Shown here: positions 1 to 14,640 of the stretch, piece after piece
Layout: each line of letters opens with the position of its first letter
Position numbering within the stretch: position 1 is the first letter of the stretch
Assembly: GCA_037013495.1 (NCBI GenBank)
Contig: CM072807.1
Location: 30,732,802 to 30,796,801 of the forward strand
Source: Hippophae tibetana
Lineage: Eukaryota; Streptophyta; Magnoliopsida; Rosales; Elaeagnaceae
DNA: 64,000 nucleotides
Direction: 5' to 3'
Translations under genes and position numbers: made by a program
The notes under the pieces: generated by a model
Told to the model about the DNA's origin: nothing
Seen by the model: the letters and a program-made list of their open reading frames with translations, nothing else
The model's database searches: none

Positions 1-1540
1 TGGATGGGAAACATACCTCCTGCCAATGAACAAAATTTTTTATTTTTGAAAAATTTCACTTTCAACATCGAGGCGGTTCAACCTGACCGGGTTTTACCCT
101 AACGGATACCCGGTCGTATCTTGCTATTCCGGGGACGAAATCCAACGTTCTTTTTATCAAAATTCACATAATTCGATTTTCTGAGTGATTGACGGTCTCA
201 ATTTGAAGTAAAACATCATTTTAAATAAATATTTCATTAATGAAGCAGATAAATACCCACGATAAATTAGATTTATTTTCTTCATTTTTTTCAAGTTTAA
301 ATTCACAGAATCACTCAAAAAGATATATTGAGACAATTTGAAATTTCCATATGCATCAAAAAAAGGAAAACGAAAAAATAAAATTACAATTCCCGTGACA
401 GAGAGCAAAAGAGATATTTTTTCAAAAATAGCTCTCATAGTGAATGTTAGAATACAATTCAATTCAAAAACGTTCAAAAAACCATATGAACGTATAATTT
501 AAATGCAGCGGAAAGAAAATGGATTCAAAACATACCTCATACCATTGATCAAAATTTTATATTTTTGAAAAATTTCACTTTCAACATCGAGGCGGGTCAA
601 CATGACCCGGTTTTACCCTAACGGAAACCCGGTCATATCTTGCTATTCCGGGGACGGAATCCAGTGTTCTTTTTATCAAAATTCTCATAATTTGATTTCT
701 GAGTGATTGACGGTCTCAATTTGATGTAAAACATAATTTTAAATAAAAATTTCATTAATGAAGCAGATAAATACCCACGATAAATTAGATTTATTTTCTT
801 CATTTTTTTCAATTTTAAATTCACAGAATCACTCAAAAAGATAAATTGAGACAATTTGCAATTTCCATATGCATAAAAAAAAGGAAAACGAAAAACCTAA
901 AATTACAATTCCCATGAAATAGAGCAAAACAGAGATTTTTTCTAAAATGGCTCTCATAGTGAATGTTAGAATACAATTCAATCCAAAAACGTTCAAAAAA
1001 CCATATGAACGTATAATTTAAATGCAGCGGAAACAAAATGGATTGAAAACATACCTCCTACCAATGATATAAATTTTTTATTTCTAAAAAATTTCACTTT
1101 TAACATCGAGGCGGGTCAACATGACCCGGTTTTACCCTAACGGATACCCGGTCATATCTTGATTTTCTGGGGACGGAATCCAGCTTTCTTTTTATCAAAA
1201 TTCTCAAAATTCGATTTCTGATTGATTGACGGTCTCAATTTGAAGTAAACCATAATTTTAAATAAAAATTTCATTAATGAAGCATATAAATACCCACGAT
1301 AAATTTGATTTATTTTCTTCATTTTTTTCATGTTTAAATTCACAGAATCACTCAAAAAGATATATTGAGACAATTTGAAATTTCCATATGCATTAAAAAA
1401 AGGAAAACGAAAAAACTAAAATTACAATTCCCGTGAAACAGAGCAAAAGAGAGATTTTTTCTAAAATGGCTCTCATAGTGAATGTTAGAATACAATTCAA
1501 TCCAAAAACGTTCAAAAAACCATATGAACGTATAATTTAA

Positions 1541-3521
1541 ATCCAGCGGAAACAAAATGGATTCAAAACATACCTCTTACCATTGATCAAAATTTTTTAT
1601 TTTTGAAAAATTTCACTTTCAACATCGAGGCGGGTCAACATGACCCGGTTTTACCCTAACGGATACCCGATCATATCTTGCTATTCCGGGGACGGAATCC
1701 AGTGTTCTTTTTATCAAAATTCTCATAATTCGATTTCTGAGTGATTGACGGTCTCAATTTGAAGTAAACCATAATTTTAAATAAAAATTTCATTAATGAA
1801 GCATATAAATACCCACGATAAATTTGATTTATTTTCTTCATTTTTTTCATGTTTAAATTCACAGAATCACTCAAAAAGATATATTGAGACAATTTGAAAT
1901 TTCCATATGCATTAAAAAAAGGAAAACGAAAAAATAAAATTACAATTCAGGTGAAAGAGAGCAAAACACACATTTTTTCAAATATGGCTCAACTATATGA
2001 ACGTATAATTTAAATGCAGCGGAAACAAAATTGGTTCAAAACATACCACCTGCCATTGATCAAAATTTTTTATTTTTGAAAAATTTCACTTTCAACATCG
2101 AGGTGGGTCAACATGAGCCGGTTTTACCATAACGGATAACCGATCATATCTTGCTATTCCGGGGACGGAATCCAGGGTTCTTTTTATCAAAATTCTCATA
2201 ATTGGATTTCTGAGTTATTGACGGTCTCAATTTGAAATAAAACATAATTTTAAATAAAAATTTTATTAATGAAGCATATAAATACCCACGATAAATTCGA
2301 TTTATTTTCTTCATTTTTTTCAAGTTTAAATTCATAGAATCACTCAAAAAGATAAATTGAGACAATTTGCAATTTCTATATTCATAAAAAAAGGAAAACG
2401 AAAAAACTAAAATTACAATTCCCGTGAAACAGAGCAAAAGAGAGATTTTTTCTAAAATGGCTCTCATAGTGAATGTTAGAATACAATTCAATCCAAAAAC
2501 GTTCAAAAAACCATATGAACGTATAATTTAAATCCAGCGGAAACAAAATGGATTCAAAACATACCTCTTACCATTGATCAAAATTTTTTATTTTTGAAAA
2601 ATTTCACTTTCAACATCGAGGCGGGTCAACATGACCCGGTTTTACCCTAACGGATACCCGGTCATATCTTGCTATTCCGGGGACGGAATCCAGTGTTCTT
2701 TTTATCAAAATTCTCATAATTCAATTTCTGAGTGATTGAAGGTCTAAATTTGATGTAAAACAAAATTTTAAATAAAATTTTCATCAATGAAGCAGATAAA
2801 TACCCACGATAAATTAGATTTATTTTCTTCATTTTTTTCAAGTTTAAATTCACAGAATCACTCAAAAAGATAAATTGAGACAATTTACAATTTCCATATG
2901 CATCAAAAAAAGGAAAAGGAAAAAATAAAATTACAATTCACGTGAAAGAGAGCAAAACACACATTTTTTCAAATATGGCTCAACCATATGAACGTATAAT
3001 TTAAATGCAGCGGAAACAAAATTGGTTCAAAACATACCACCTGCCATTGATCAAAATTTTTTTATTTGTGTAAAATTTCACTTTCAACATCGAGGTGGGT
3101 CAACATGACCCGGTTTTACCCTAACGGATAACCGATCATATCTTGCTATTCCGGGGACGGAATCCAGGGTTCTTTTTATCAAAATTCTCATTATTGGATT
3201 TCTGAGTTATTGACGGTCTCAATTTGAAATAAAACATAATTTTAAATAAAAATTTCATTAATGAAGGAGATAAATACCCACGATAAATTAGATTTATTTT
3301 CTTCATTTTTTTCAAGTTTAAATTCACAGAATCACTCAAAAAGATATATTGAGACAATTTGAAATTTCCATATGCATCAAAAAAAGGAAAACGAAAAAAT
3401 AAAATTACAATTCCCGTGAAAGAGAGCAAAAGAGATATTTTTTCAAAAATAGCTCTCATAATGAATGTTAGAATACAATTCAATCCAAAAACGTTCAAAA
3501 AACCATATGAACGTATAATTT
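1541..3521. repeat. 990-bp dimeric repeat: short plus full-length monomers
   Basis: Units at 1541-2013 and 2532-3003 are about 472 bp because they lack some 47 bp between GGCTC and ACCATATGAAC. Each is followed by a full-length unit, so the period is 990-991 bp. The same short class recurs with junctions near 1983, 2974, 7583, 8573, 9563, 11595, 12585, 13572, 17681, 18668 and 21741. All share one junction, so a single deletion was amplified. The deletion removes the left arm of the ACGTTC/GAACGT dyad. Confidence 0.85.
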
Positions 3522-6500
3522 AAATGCAGCGGAAAGAAAATGGATTCAAAATATACATCTTACCATTGATCAAAATTTTATATTTTTGAAAAATTTCACT
3601 TTCAACATCGAGGCGGGTCAACATGACCCGGTTTTACCCTAACGGAAACCCGATCATATCTTGCTATTCCGGGGACGGAATCCAGTGTTCTTTTTATCAA
3701 AATTCTCATAATTTGATTTCTGAGTGATTGACGGTCTCAATTTGATGTAAAACATAATTTTAAATAAAAATTTCATTAATGAAGCAGATAAATACCCACC
3801 ATAAATTAGATTTATTTTCTTCATTTTTTTCAAGTTTAAATTCACAGAATCACTCAAAAAGATAAATTGAGACAATTTGCAATTTCCATATGCATAAAAA
3901 AAAGGAAAACGAAAAAACTAAAATTACAATTCCCGTGAAACAGAGGAAAACAGAGATTTTTTCTAAAATGGCTCTCACAGTGAATGTTAGAATACAATTC
4001 AATCCAAAAACGTTCAAAAAACCATATGAACGTATAATTTAAATGCAGCGGAAACAAAATGGATTGAAAACATACCTCCTACCATTGATATAAATTTTTT
4101 ATTTCTGAAAAATTTCACTTTTAACATCGAGGCGGGTCAACAGGACCCGGTTTTACCCTAACGGATACCCGGTCATATCTTGATTTTCCGGGGACGGAAT
4201 TCAGCTTTCTTTTTATCAAAATTCTCATAATTCGATTTCTGATTGATTGACGGTCTCAATTTGAAGTAAAACATAATTTTAAATAAAAATTTAATTAATG
4301 AAGCAGATAAATACCCACGATAAATTTGATTTATTTTCTTCATTTTTTTCAAGTTTAAATTCACAGAATCACTCAAAAAGATAAATTGAGACAATTTTCA
4401 ATTTCCATATGCATAAAAAAAAGGAAACGAAAAAACTTAAATTACAATTCCCGTGAAACTGAGCAAAACAAAGATTTTTTCTAAAATGGCTCTCATAGTG
4501 AATGTTAGAATACAATTCAATCCAAAAACGTTCAAAAAACCATATGAACATATAATTTAAATGCAGCGGAAACAAAATGGATGGAAAACATACCTCCTGC
4601 CATTGATCAAAAGTTTTTATTTTTGAAAAATTTCACTTTTAACATCGAGACGGGTCAACATGACCCGGTTTTACCCTAACGGATACCCGGTCATATCTTG
4701 CTATTCTAGGGACGGAATCCAGTGTTCTTTTTATCAAAATTCTCATAATTCGATTACTGAGTTATTGACGGTCACAATTTGAAATAAAACATAATTTTAA
4801 ATAAAAATTTCATTAATGAAGCAGATAAATACCCACGATAAATTTGATTTATTTTCTTCATTTTTTTCAAGTTTAAATTCACAGAATCACTCAAAAAGTT
4901 AAATTGAGACAATTTGCAATTTCCATATGCATAAATAAAGGAAAATGAAAAAACTAAAATTACAATTCTCGTGAAACAGAGCAAAACAGAGATTTTTTCT
5001 AAAATGGCTCTCATAGTGAATGTTAGAATACAATTCAATCCAAAAACGTTCAAAAAACCATATGAACGTAATATTTAAATGCAGCGGAAACAAAATGAAT
5101 TCAAAACATACCTCTTACCATTGATCAAAATTTCTTATTTTTGAAAAATTTCACTTTCAACATCGAGGTGGGTCAACATGACCCGGTTTTACCCTAACGG
5201 ATACACGGTCATATCTTCCTATTCCAGGGACGGAATCCAGTGTTCTTTTTTTCAAAATTCTCATAATTCGATTTCTGAGTGATTGACGGTCTCAATTTGA
5301 TGTAAAACATAATTTTAAATAAAAATTTCATTAATGAAGCAGATAAATACCCACGATAAATTAGATTTATTTTCTTCATTTTTTTCAAGTTTAAATTCAC
5401 AGAATCACTCAAAAAGATAAATTGAGACAATTTGCAATTTCCATATGCATAAAAAAAAGGAAAACGAAAAAACTAAAATTACAATTCCCGTGAAACAGAG
5501 CAAAACAGAGATTTTTTCTAAAATGGCTCTCATAGTGATTGTTAAAATACAATTCAATCCAAAAACGTTCAAAAAACCATATGAACGTATAATTTAAATG
5601 CAACGGAAACAAAATGGATTGAAAACATACCTCCTACCATTGATATAAATTTTTTATTTTTGAAAAATTTCACTTTCAACCTCGTGGCGGGTCAACATGA
5701 CCCGGTTTTACCCTAACAGATACCCGGTCATATCTTGATTTTCCGGGGACGGAATCCAGCTTTCTTTTTATCAAAATTCTCATAATTCGATTTCTGATTG
5801 ATTGACGGTCTCAATTTGAAGTAAAACATAATTTTAAATAAAAATTTCATTAATGAAGCAGATAAATTTGATTTATTTTCTTCATTTTTTTCAAGTTTAA
5901 ATTCACAGAATCACTCAAAAAGATATATTGAGACAATTTGAAATTTCCATATGCATCAAAAAAAGGAAAACGAAAAAATAAAATTACAATTCCCGTGAAA
6001 GAGAGCAAAACAGAGATTTTTTCAAAAATAGCTCTCATAGTGAATTTTAGAATACAATTCAATCCAAAAACGTTCAAAAAACCATATGAACGTATAATTT
6101 AAATGCAGCGGAAAGAAAATGGATTCAAAACATACCTCTTACCATTGATCAAAATTTTATATTTTTGAAAAATTTCACTTTCAACATCGAGGGGGGTCAA
6201 CATGACCCGGTTTTACCCTAACGGAAACCCGATCATATCTTGCTATTCCGGGGACGGAATCCAGTGTTCTTTTTATCAAAATTCTCATAATTTGATTACT
6301 GAGTGATTGACGGTCTCAATTTGATGTAAAACATAATTTTAAATAAAAATTTCATTAATGAAGCAAATAAATACCCACGATAAATTAGATTTATTTTCTT
6401 CATTTTTTTCAATTTTAAATTCACAGAATCACTCAAAAAGATAAATTGAGACAATTTGCAATTTCCATATGCATAAAAAAAAGGAAAACGAAAAAACTAA

Positions 6501-6621
6501 AATTACAATTCCCATGAAATAGAGCAAAACAGAGATTTTTTCTAAAATGGCTCTCATAGTGAATGTTAGAATACAATTCAATCCAAAAACGTTCAAAAAA
6601 CCATATGAACGTATAATTTAA

Positions 6622-9600
6622 ATGCAGCGGAAACAAAATGGATTGAAAACATACCTCCTACCAATGATATAAATTTTTTATTTCTAAAAATTTTCACTTT
6701 TAACATCGAGGCGGGTCAACATGACCCGGTTTTACCCTAACGGATACCCGGTCATATCTTGATTTTCCGGGGACGGAATCCAGCTTTCTTTTTATCAAAA
6801 TTCTCATAATTCGATTTCTGATTGATTGACTGTCTCAATTTGAAGTAAAACATAATTTTAAATAAAAATTTAATTAATGAAGCAGATAAATACCCACGAT
6901 AAATTTGATTTATTTTCTTCATTTTTTTCAAGTTTAAATTCACAGTATCACTCAAAAAGATAAATTGAGACAATTTGCAATTTCCATATGCATAAAAAAA
7001 AGGAAAATGAAAAAACTAAAATTACAATTCTCGTGAAACAGAGCAAAACAGAGATTTTTTCAAAAATGGCTCTCATAGTGAATGTTAGAATACAATTCAA
7101 TCCAAAAACGTTCAAAAAACTATATGAACGTAATATTTAAATGCAGCGGAAACAAAATGGATTGAAAACATACCTCCTACCAATGATATAAATTTTTTAT
7201 TTCTAAAAAATTTCACTTTTAACATCGAGGCGGGTCAACATGACCCGGTTTTACCCTAACGGATACCCGGTCATATCTTGATTTTCCGGGGACGGAATCG
7301 AGCTTTCTTTTTATCAAAATTCTCATAATTCGATTTCTGATTGATTGACGGTCTCAATTTGAAGTAAACCATAATTTTAAATAAAAATTTCATTAATGAA
7401 GCATATAAATACCCACGATAAATTTGATTTATTTTCTTCATTTTTTTCAAGTTTAAATTCACAGAATCACTCAAAAAGATATATTGAGACAATTTGAAAT
7501 TTCCATATGCATCAAAAAAAGGAAAACGAAAAAATAAAATTACAATTCACGTGAAGGAGAGCAAAACACACATTTTTTCAAATATGGCTAAACCATATGA
7601 ACATATAATTTAAATGCAGCGGAAACAAAATTGGTTCAAAACATACCACCTGCCATTGATCAAAAATTTTATTTTTGAAAAATTTCACTTTCAACATCGA
7701 GGTGGGTCAACATGAGCCGGTTTTACCCTAACGGATAACCGATCATATCTTGCTATTCCGGGGACGGAATCCAGGGTTCTTTTTATCAAAATTCTCATAA
7801 TTGGATTTCTGAGTTATTGACGGTGTCAATTTGAAATAAAACATAATTTTAAATAAAAATTTCATTAATGAAGCATATAAATACCCACGATAAATTCGAT
7901 TTATTTTCTTCATTTTTTTCTAGTTTAAATTCATAGAATCACTCAAAAAGATAAATTGAGACAATTTGCAATTTCTATATGCATAAAAAAAGGAAAACGA
8001 AAAAACTAAAATTACAATTCCCGTGAAACAGAGCAAAACAGAGATTTTTTCTAAAATGGCTCTCATAGTGAATGTTAGAATACAATTCAATCCAAAAACG
8101 TTCAAAAAACCATATGAACATATAATTTAAATGCAGCGGAAACAAAATGGATTGAAAACATACCTCCTACCATTGATATAAATTTTTTATTTTTGAAAAA
8201 TTTCACTTTCAACATCGTGGCGGGTCAACATGACCCGGTTTTACCCTAACGGATACCCGGTCATATCTTGATTTTCTGGGGACGGAATCCAGCTTTCTTT
8301 TTATCAAAATTCTCATAATTCGATTTCTGATTGATTGACGGTCTCAATTTGAAGTAAACCATAATTTTAAATAAAAATTTCATTAATGAAGCATATAAAT
8401 ACCCACGATAAATTTGATTTATTTTCTTCATTTTTTTCAAGTTTAAATTCACAGAATCAGTCAAAAAGATATATTGAGACAATTTGAAATTTCCATATGC
8501 ATCAAAAAAAGGAAAACGAAAAAATAAAATTACAATTCACGTGAAGGAGAGCAAAACACACATTTTTTCAAATATGGCTAAACCATATGAACATATAATT
8601 TAAATGCAGCGGAAACAAAATTGGTTCAAAACATACCACCTGCCATTGATCAAAAATTTTATTTTTGAAAAATTTCACTTTCAACATCGAGGTGGGTCAA
8701 CATGAGCCGGTTTTACCCTAACGGATAACCGATCATATCTTGCTATTCCGGGGACGGAATCCAGGGTTCTTTTTATCAAAATTCTCATAATTGGATTTCT
8801 GAGTTATTGACGGTGTCAATTTGAAATAAAACATAATTTTAAATAAAAATTTCATTAATGAAGCATATAAATACCCACGATAAATTCGATTTATTTTCTT
8901 CATTTTTTTCTAGTTTAAATTCATAGAATCACTCAAAAAGATAAATTGAGACAATTTGCAATTTCTATATGCATAAAAAAAGGAAAACGAAAAAACTAAA
9001 ATTACAATTCCCGTGAAACAGAGCAAAACAGAGATTTTTTCTAAAATGGCTCTCATAGTGAATGTTAGAATACAATTCAATCCAAAAACGTTCAAAAAAC
9101 CATATGAACGTATAATTTAAATGCAGCGAAAACAAAATGGATTGAAAACATACCTCCTACCATTGATATAAATTTTTTATTTTTGAAAAATTTCACTTTC
9201 AACATCGTGGCGGGTCAACATGACCCGGTTTTACCCTAACGGATACCCGGTCATATCTTGATTTTCTGGAGACAGAATCCAGCTTTCTTTTTATCAAAAT
9301 TCTCATAATTCGATTTCTGATTGATTGACGGTCTCAATTTGAAGTAAACCATAATTTTAAATAAAAATTTCATTAATGAAGCATATAAATACCCACGATA
9401 AATTTGATTTATTTTCTTCATTTTTTTCAAGTTTAAATTCACAGAATCACTCAAAAAGATATATTGAGACAATTTGAAATTTCCATATGCATCAAAAAAA
9501 GCAAAACGAAAAAATAAAATTACAATTCACGTGAAAGAGAGCAAAACATACATTTTTTCAAATATGGCTCAACCATATGAACGTATAATTTAAATGCAGC

Positions 9601-10631
9601 GGAAACAAAATTGGTTCAAAACATACCACCTGCCATTGATCAAAAATTTTATTTTTGAAAAATTTAACTTTCAACATCGAGGTGGGTCAACATGAGCCGG
9701 TTTTACCCTAACGGATAACCGATCATATCTTGCTATTCCGGGGACGGAATCCAGGGTTCTTTTTATCAAAATTCTCATAATTGGATTTCTGAGTTATTGA
9801 CGGTGTCAATTTGAAATAAAACATAATTTTAAATAAAAATTTCATTAATGAAGCATATAAATACCCACGATAAATTCGATTTATTTTCTTCATTTTTTTC
9901 AAGTTTAAATTCATAGAATCACTCAAAAAGATAAATTGAGACAATTTGCAATTTCTATATGCATAAAAAAAGGAAAACGAAAAAACTAAAATTACAATTC
10001 CCGTGAAACAGAGCAAAACAGAGATTTTTTCTAAAATGGCTCTCATAGTGAATGTTAGAATACAATTCAATCCAAAAAAGTTCAAAAAACCATATGAACG
10101 TATAATTTAAATGCAGCGGAAACAAAATGGATTCCAAACATACCTCTTACCATTGATCAAAATTTTTTATTTTTGAAAAAATTTCACTTTCAACATCGAG
10201 GCGGGTCAACATGACCCGGTTTTACCCTAACGAATACCCGGTCATATCTTGCTCTTCCGGGGACGGAATCCAGTGTCCTTTTTATCAAAATTCTCATAAT
10301 TTGATTTCTGAGTGATTGACGGTCTCAATTTGATGTAAAACATAATTTTTAAATAAAAATTTCATTAATGAAGCAGATAAATGCCTACGATAAATTAGAT
10401 TTATTTTCTTCATTTTTTTCAATTTTAAATTCACAGAATCACTCAAAAAGATAAATTGAGACAATTTGCAATTTCCATATGCATAAAAAAAAGGAAAAGG
10501 AAAAAACTAAAATTACAATTCCCGTGAAACAGAGCAAAATAGAGATTTTTTCTAAAATGGCTCTCATAGTGAATGTTAGAATACAATTCAATCCAAAAAC
10601 GTTCGAAAAACCATATGAACGTATAATTTAA
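6622..10631. repeat. 8-monomer higher-order repeat, copy 1 (4010 bp)
   Basis: Monomer starts lie at 6622, 7141, 7614, 8131, 8604, 9121, 9594 and 10111, giving lengths of about 519, 473, 517, 473, 517, 473, 517 and 521 bp. The order of variants matches the next 4009 bp unit for unit, including the rare AACATCGTGG variant near 8211 and 9201 and the GCAGCGAAAAC variant at 9121. The left boundary is approximate: similarity falls off upstream of about 6620. Confidence 0.85.
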
Positions 10632-13600
10632 ATGCAGCGGAAACAAAATGGATTGAAAACATACCTCCTACCAATGATATAAATTTTTTATTTCTAAAAA
10701 ATTTCACTTTTAACATCGAGGCGGGTCAACATGACCCGGTTTTACCCTAACGGATACCCGGTCATATCTTGATTTTCCGGGGACGGAATCCAGCTTTCTT
10801 TTTATCAAAATTCTCATAATTCGATTTCTGATTGATTGACGGTCTCAATTTGAAGTAAAACATAATTTTAAATAAAAATTTAATTAATGAAGCAGATAAA
10901 TACCCACGATAAATTTGATTTATTTTCTTCATTTTTTTCAAGTTTAAATTCACAGAATCACTCAAAAAGATAAATTGAGACAATTTGCAATTTCCATATG
11001 CATAAAAAAAAGGAAAATGAAAAAACTAAAATTACAATTCTCGTGAAACAGAGCAAAACAGAGATTTTTTCAAAAATGGCTCTCATAGTGAATGTTAGAA
11101 TACAATTCAATCCAAAAACGCTCAAAAAACTATATGAACGTAATATTTAAATGCAGCGGAAACAAAATGGATTGAAAACATACCTCCTACCAATGATATA
11201 AATTTTTTATTTCTAAAAAATTTCACTTTTAACATCGAGGCGGGTCAACATGACCCGGTTTTACCCTAACGGATACCCGGTCATATCTTGATTTTCCGGG
11301 GACGGAATCGAGCTTTCTTTTTATCAAAATTCTCATAATTCGATTTCTGATTGATTGACGGTCTCAATTTGAAGTAAACCATAATTTTAAATAAAAATTT
11401 CATTAATGAAGCATATAAATACCCACGATAAATTTGATTTATTTTCTTCATTTTTTTCAAGTTTAAATTCACAGAATCACTCAAAAAGATATATTGAGAC
11501 AATTTGAAATTTCCATATGCATCAAAAAAAAGAAAACGAAAAAATAAAATTACAATTCACGTGAAGGAGAGCAAAACACACATTTTTTCAAATATGGCTA
11601 AACCATATGAACATATAATTTAAATGCAGCGGAAACAAAATTGGTTCAAAACATACCACCTGCCATTGATCAAAAATTTTATTTTTGAAAAATTTCACTT
11701 TCAACATCGAGGTGGGTCAACATGAGCCGGTTTTACCCTAACGGATAACCGATCATATCTTGCTATTCCGGGGACGGAATCTAGGGTTCTTTTTATCAAA
11801 ATTCTCATAATTGGATTTCTGAGTTATTGACGGTGTCAATTTGAAATAAAACATAATTTTAAATAAAAATTTCATTAATGAAGCATATAAATACCCACGA
11901 TAAATTCGATTTATTTTCTTCATTTTTTTCTAGTTTAAATTCATAGAATCACTCAAAAAGATAAATTGAGACAATTTGCAATTTCTATATGCATAAAAAA
12001 AGGAAAACGAAAAAACTAAAATTACAATTCCCGTGAAACAGAGCAAAACAGAGATTTTTTCTAAAATGGCTCTCATAGTGAATGTTAGAATACAATTCAA
12101 TCCAAAAACGTTCAAAAAACCATATGAACATATAATTTAAATGCAGCGGAAACAAAATGGATTGAAAACATACCTCCTACCATTGATATAAATTTTTTAT
12201 TTTTGAAAAATTTCACTTTCAACATCGTGGCGGGTCAACATGACCCGGTTTTACCCTAACGGATACCCGGTCATATCTTGATTTTCTGGGGACGGAATCC
12301 AGCTTTCTTTTTATCAAAATTCTCATAATTCGATTTCTGATTGATTGACGGTCTCAATTTGAAGTAAACCATAATTTTAAATAAAAATTTCATTAATGAA
12401 GCATATAAATACCCACGATAAATTTGATTTATTTTCTTCATTTTTATCAAGTTTAAATTCACAGAATCAGTCAAAAAGATATATTGAGACAATTTGAAAT
12501 TTCCATATGCATCAAAAAAAGGAAAACGAAAAAATAAAATTACAATTCACGTGAAGGAGAGCAAAACACACATTTTTTCAAATATGTCTAAACCATATGA
12601 ACATATAATTTAAATGCAGCGGAAACAAAATTGGTTCAAAACATACCACCTCCCATTGATCAAAAAATTTATTTTTGAAAAATTTCACTTTCAACATCGA
12701 GGTGGGTCAACATGAGCCGGTTTTACCCTAACGGATAACCGATCATATCTTGCTATTCCGGGGACGGAATCCAGGGTTCTTTTTATCAAAATTCTCATAA
12801 TTGGATTTCTGATTTATTGACGGTGTCAATTTGAAATAAAACATAATTTTAAATAAAAATTTCATTAATGAAGCATATAAATACCCACGATAAATTCGAT
12901 TTATTTTCTTCATTTTTTCTAGTTTAAATTCATAGAATCACTCAAAAAGATAAATTGAGACAATTTGCAATTTCTATATGCATAAAAAAAGGAAAACGAA
13001 AAAACTAAAATTACAATTCCCGTGAAACAGAGCAAAACAGAGATTTTTTCTAAAATGGCTCTCATAGTGAATGTTAGAATACAATTCAATCCAAAAACGT
13101 TCAAAAAACCATATGAACGTATAATTTAAATGCAGCGAAAACAAAATGGATTGAAAACATACCTCCTACCATTGATATAAATTTTTTATTTTTGAAAAAT
13201 TTCACTTTCAACATCGTGGCGGGTCAACATGACCCGGTTTTACCCTAACGGATACCCGGTCATATCTTGATTTTCTGGAGACAGAATCCAGCTTTCTTTT
13301 TATCAAAATTCTCATAATTCGATTTCTGATTGATTGACGGTCTCAATTTGAAGTAAACCATAATTTTAAATAAAAATTTCATTAATGAAGCATATAAATA
13401 CCCACGATAAATTTGATTTATTTTCTTCATTTTTTTCAAGTTTAAATTCACAGAATCACTCAAAAAGATATATTGAGACAATTTGAAATTTCCATATGCA
13501 TCAAAAAAAGCAAAACGAAAAAATAAAATTACAATTCACGTGAAAGAGAGCAAAACATACATTTTTTCAAATATGGCTCAACCATATGAACGTATAATTT

Positions 13601-14640
13601 AAATGCAGCGGAAACAAAATTGGTTCAAAACATACCACCTGCCATTGATCAAAAATTTTATTTTTGAAAAATTTCACTTTCAACATCGAGGTGGGTCAAC
13701 ATGAGCCGGTTTTACCCTAACGGATAACCGATCATATCTTGCTATTCCGGGGACGGAATCCAGGGTTCTTTTTATCAAAATTCTCATAATTGGATTTCTG
13801 AGTTATTGACGGTGTCAATTTGAAATAAAACATAATTTTAAATAAAAATTTCATTAATGAAGCATATAAATACCCACGATAAATTCGATTTATTTTCTTC
13901 ATTTTTTTCAAGTTTAAATTCATAGAATCACTCAAAAAGATAAATTGAGACAATTTGCAATTTCTATATGCATAAAAAAAGGAAAACGAAAAAACTAAAA
14001 TTACAATTCCCGTGAAACAGAGCAAAACAGAGATTTTTTCTAAAATGGCTCTCATAGTGAATGTTAGAATACAATTCAATCCAAAAAAGTTCAAAAAACC
14101 ATATGAACGTATAATTTAAATGCAGTGGAAACAAAATGCATTCCAAACATACCTCTTACCATTGATCAAAATTTTTTATTTTTGAAAAAATTTCACTTTC
14201 AACATCGAGGCGGGTCAACATGACCCGGTTTTACCCTAACGAATACCCGGTCATATCTTGCTCTTCCGGGGACGGAATCCAGTGTTCTTTTTATCAAAAT
14301 TCTCATAATTTGATTTCTGAGTGATTGACGGTCTCAATTTGATGTAAAACATAATTTTTAAATAAAAATTTCATTAATGAAGCAGATAAATGCCTACGAT
14401 AAATTAGATTTATTTTCTTCATTTTTTTCAATTTTAAATTCACAGAATCACTCAAAAAGATAAATTGAGACAATTTGCAATTTCCATATGCATAAAAAAA
14501 AGGAAAAGGAAAAAACTAAAATTACAATTCCCGTGAAACAGAGCAAAATAGAGATTTTTTCTAAAATGGCTCTCATAGTGAATGTTAGAATACAATTCAA
14601 TCCAAAAACGTTCGAAAAACCATATGAACGTATAATTTAA
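10632..14640. repeat. 8-monomer higher-order repeat, copy 2 (4009 bp)
   Basis: Direct tandem copy of 6622-10631, with only scattered single-base differences by eye. The marker AACATCGTGG recurs near 12221 and 13210, that is +4010 and +4009. The end monomer (about 14120-14640) carries the same private variants as 10111-10631, such as GCCTACGATAAATTA and GTTCGAAAAACC. The following monomer at 14641 is of a different subfamily. Confidence 0.85.
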
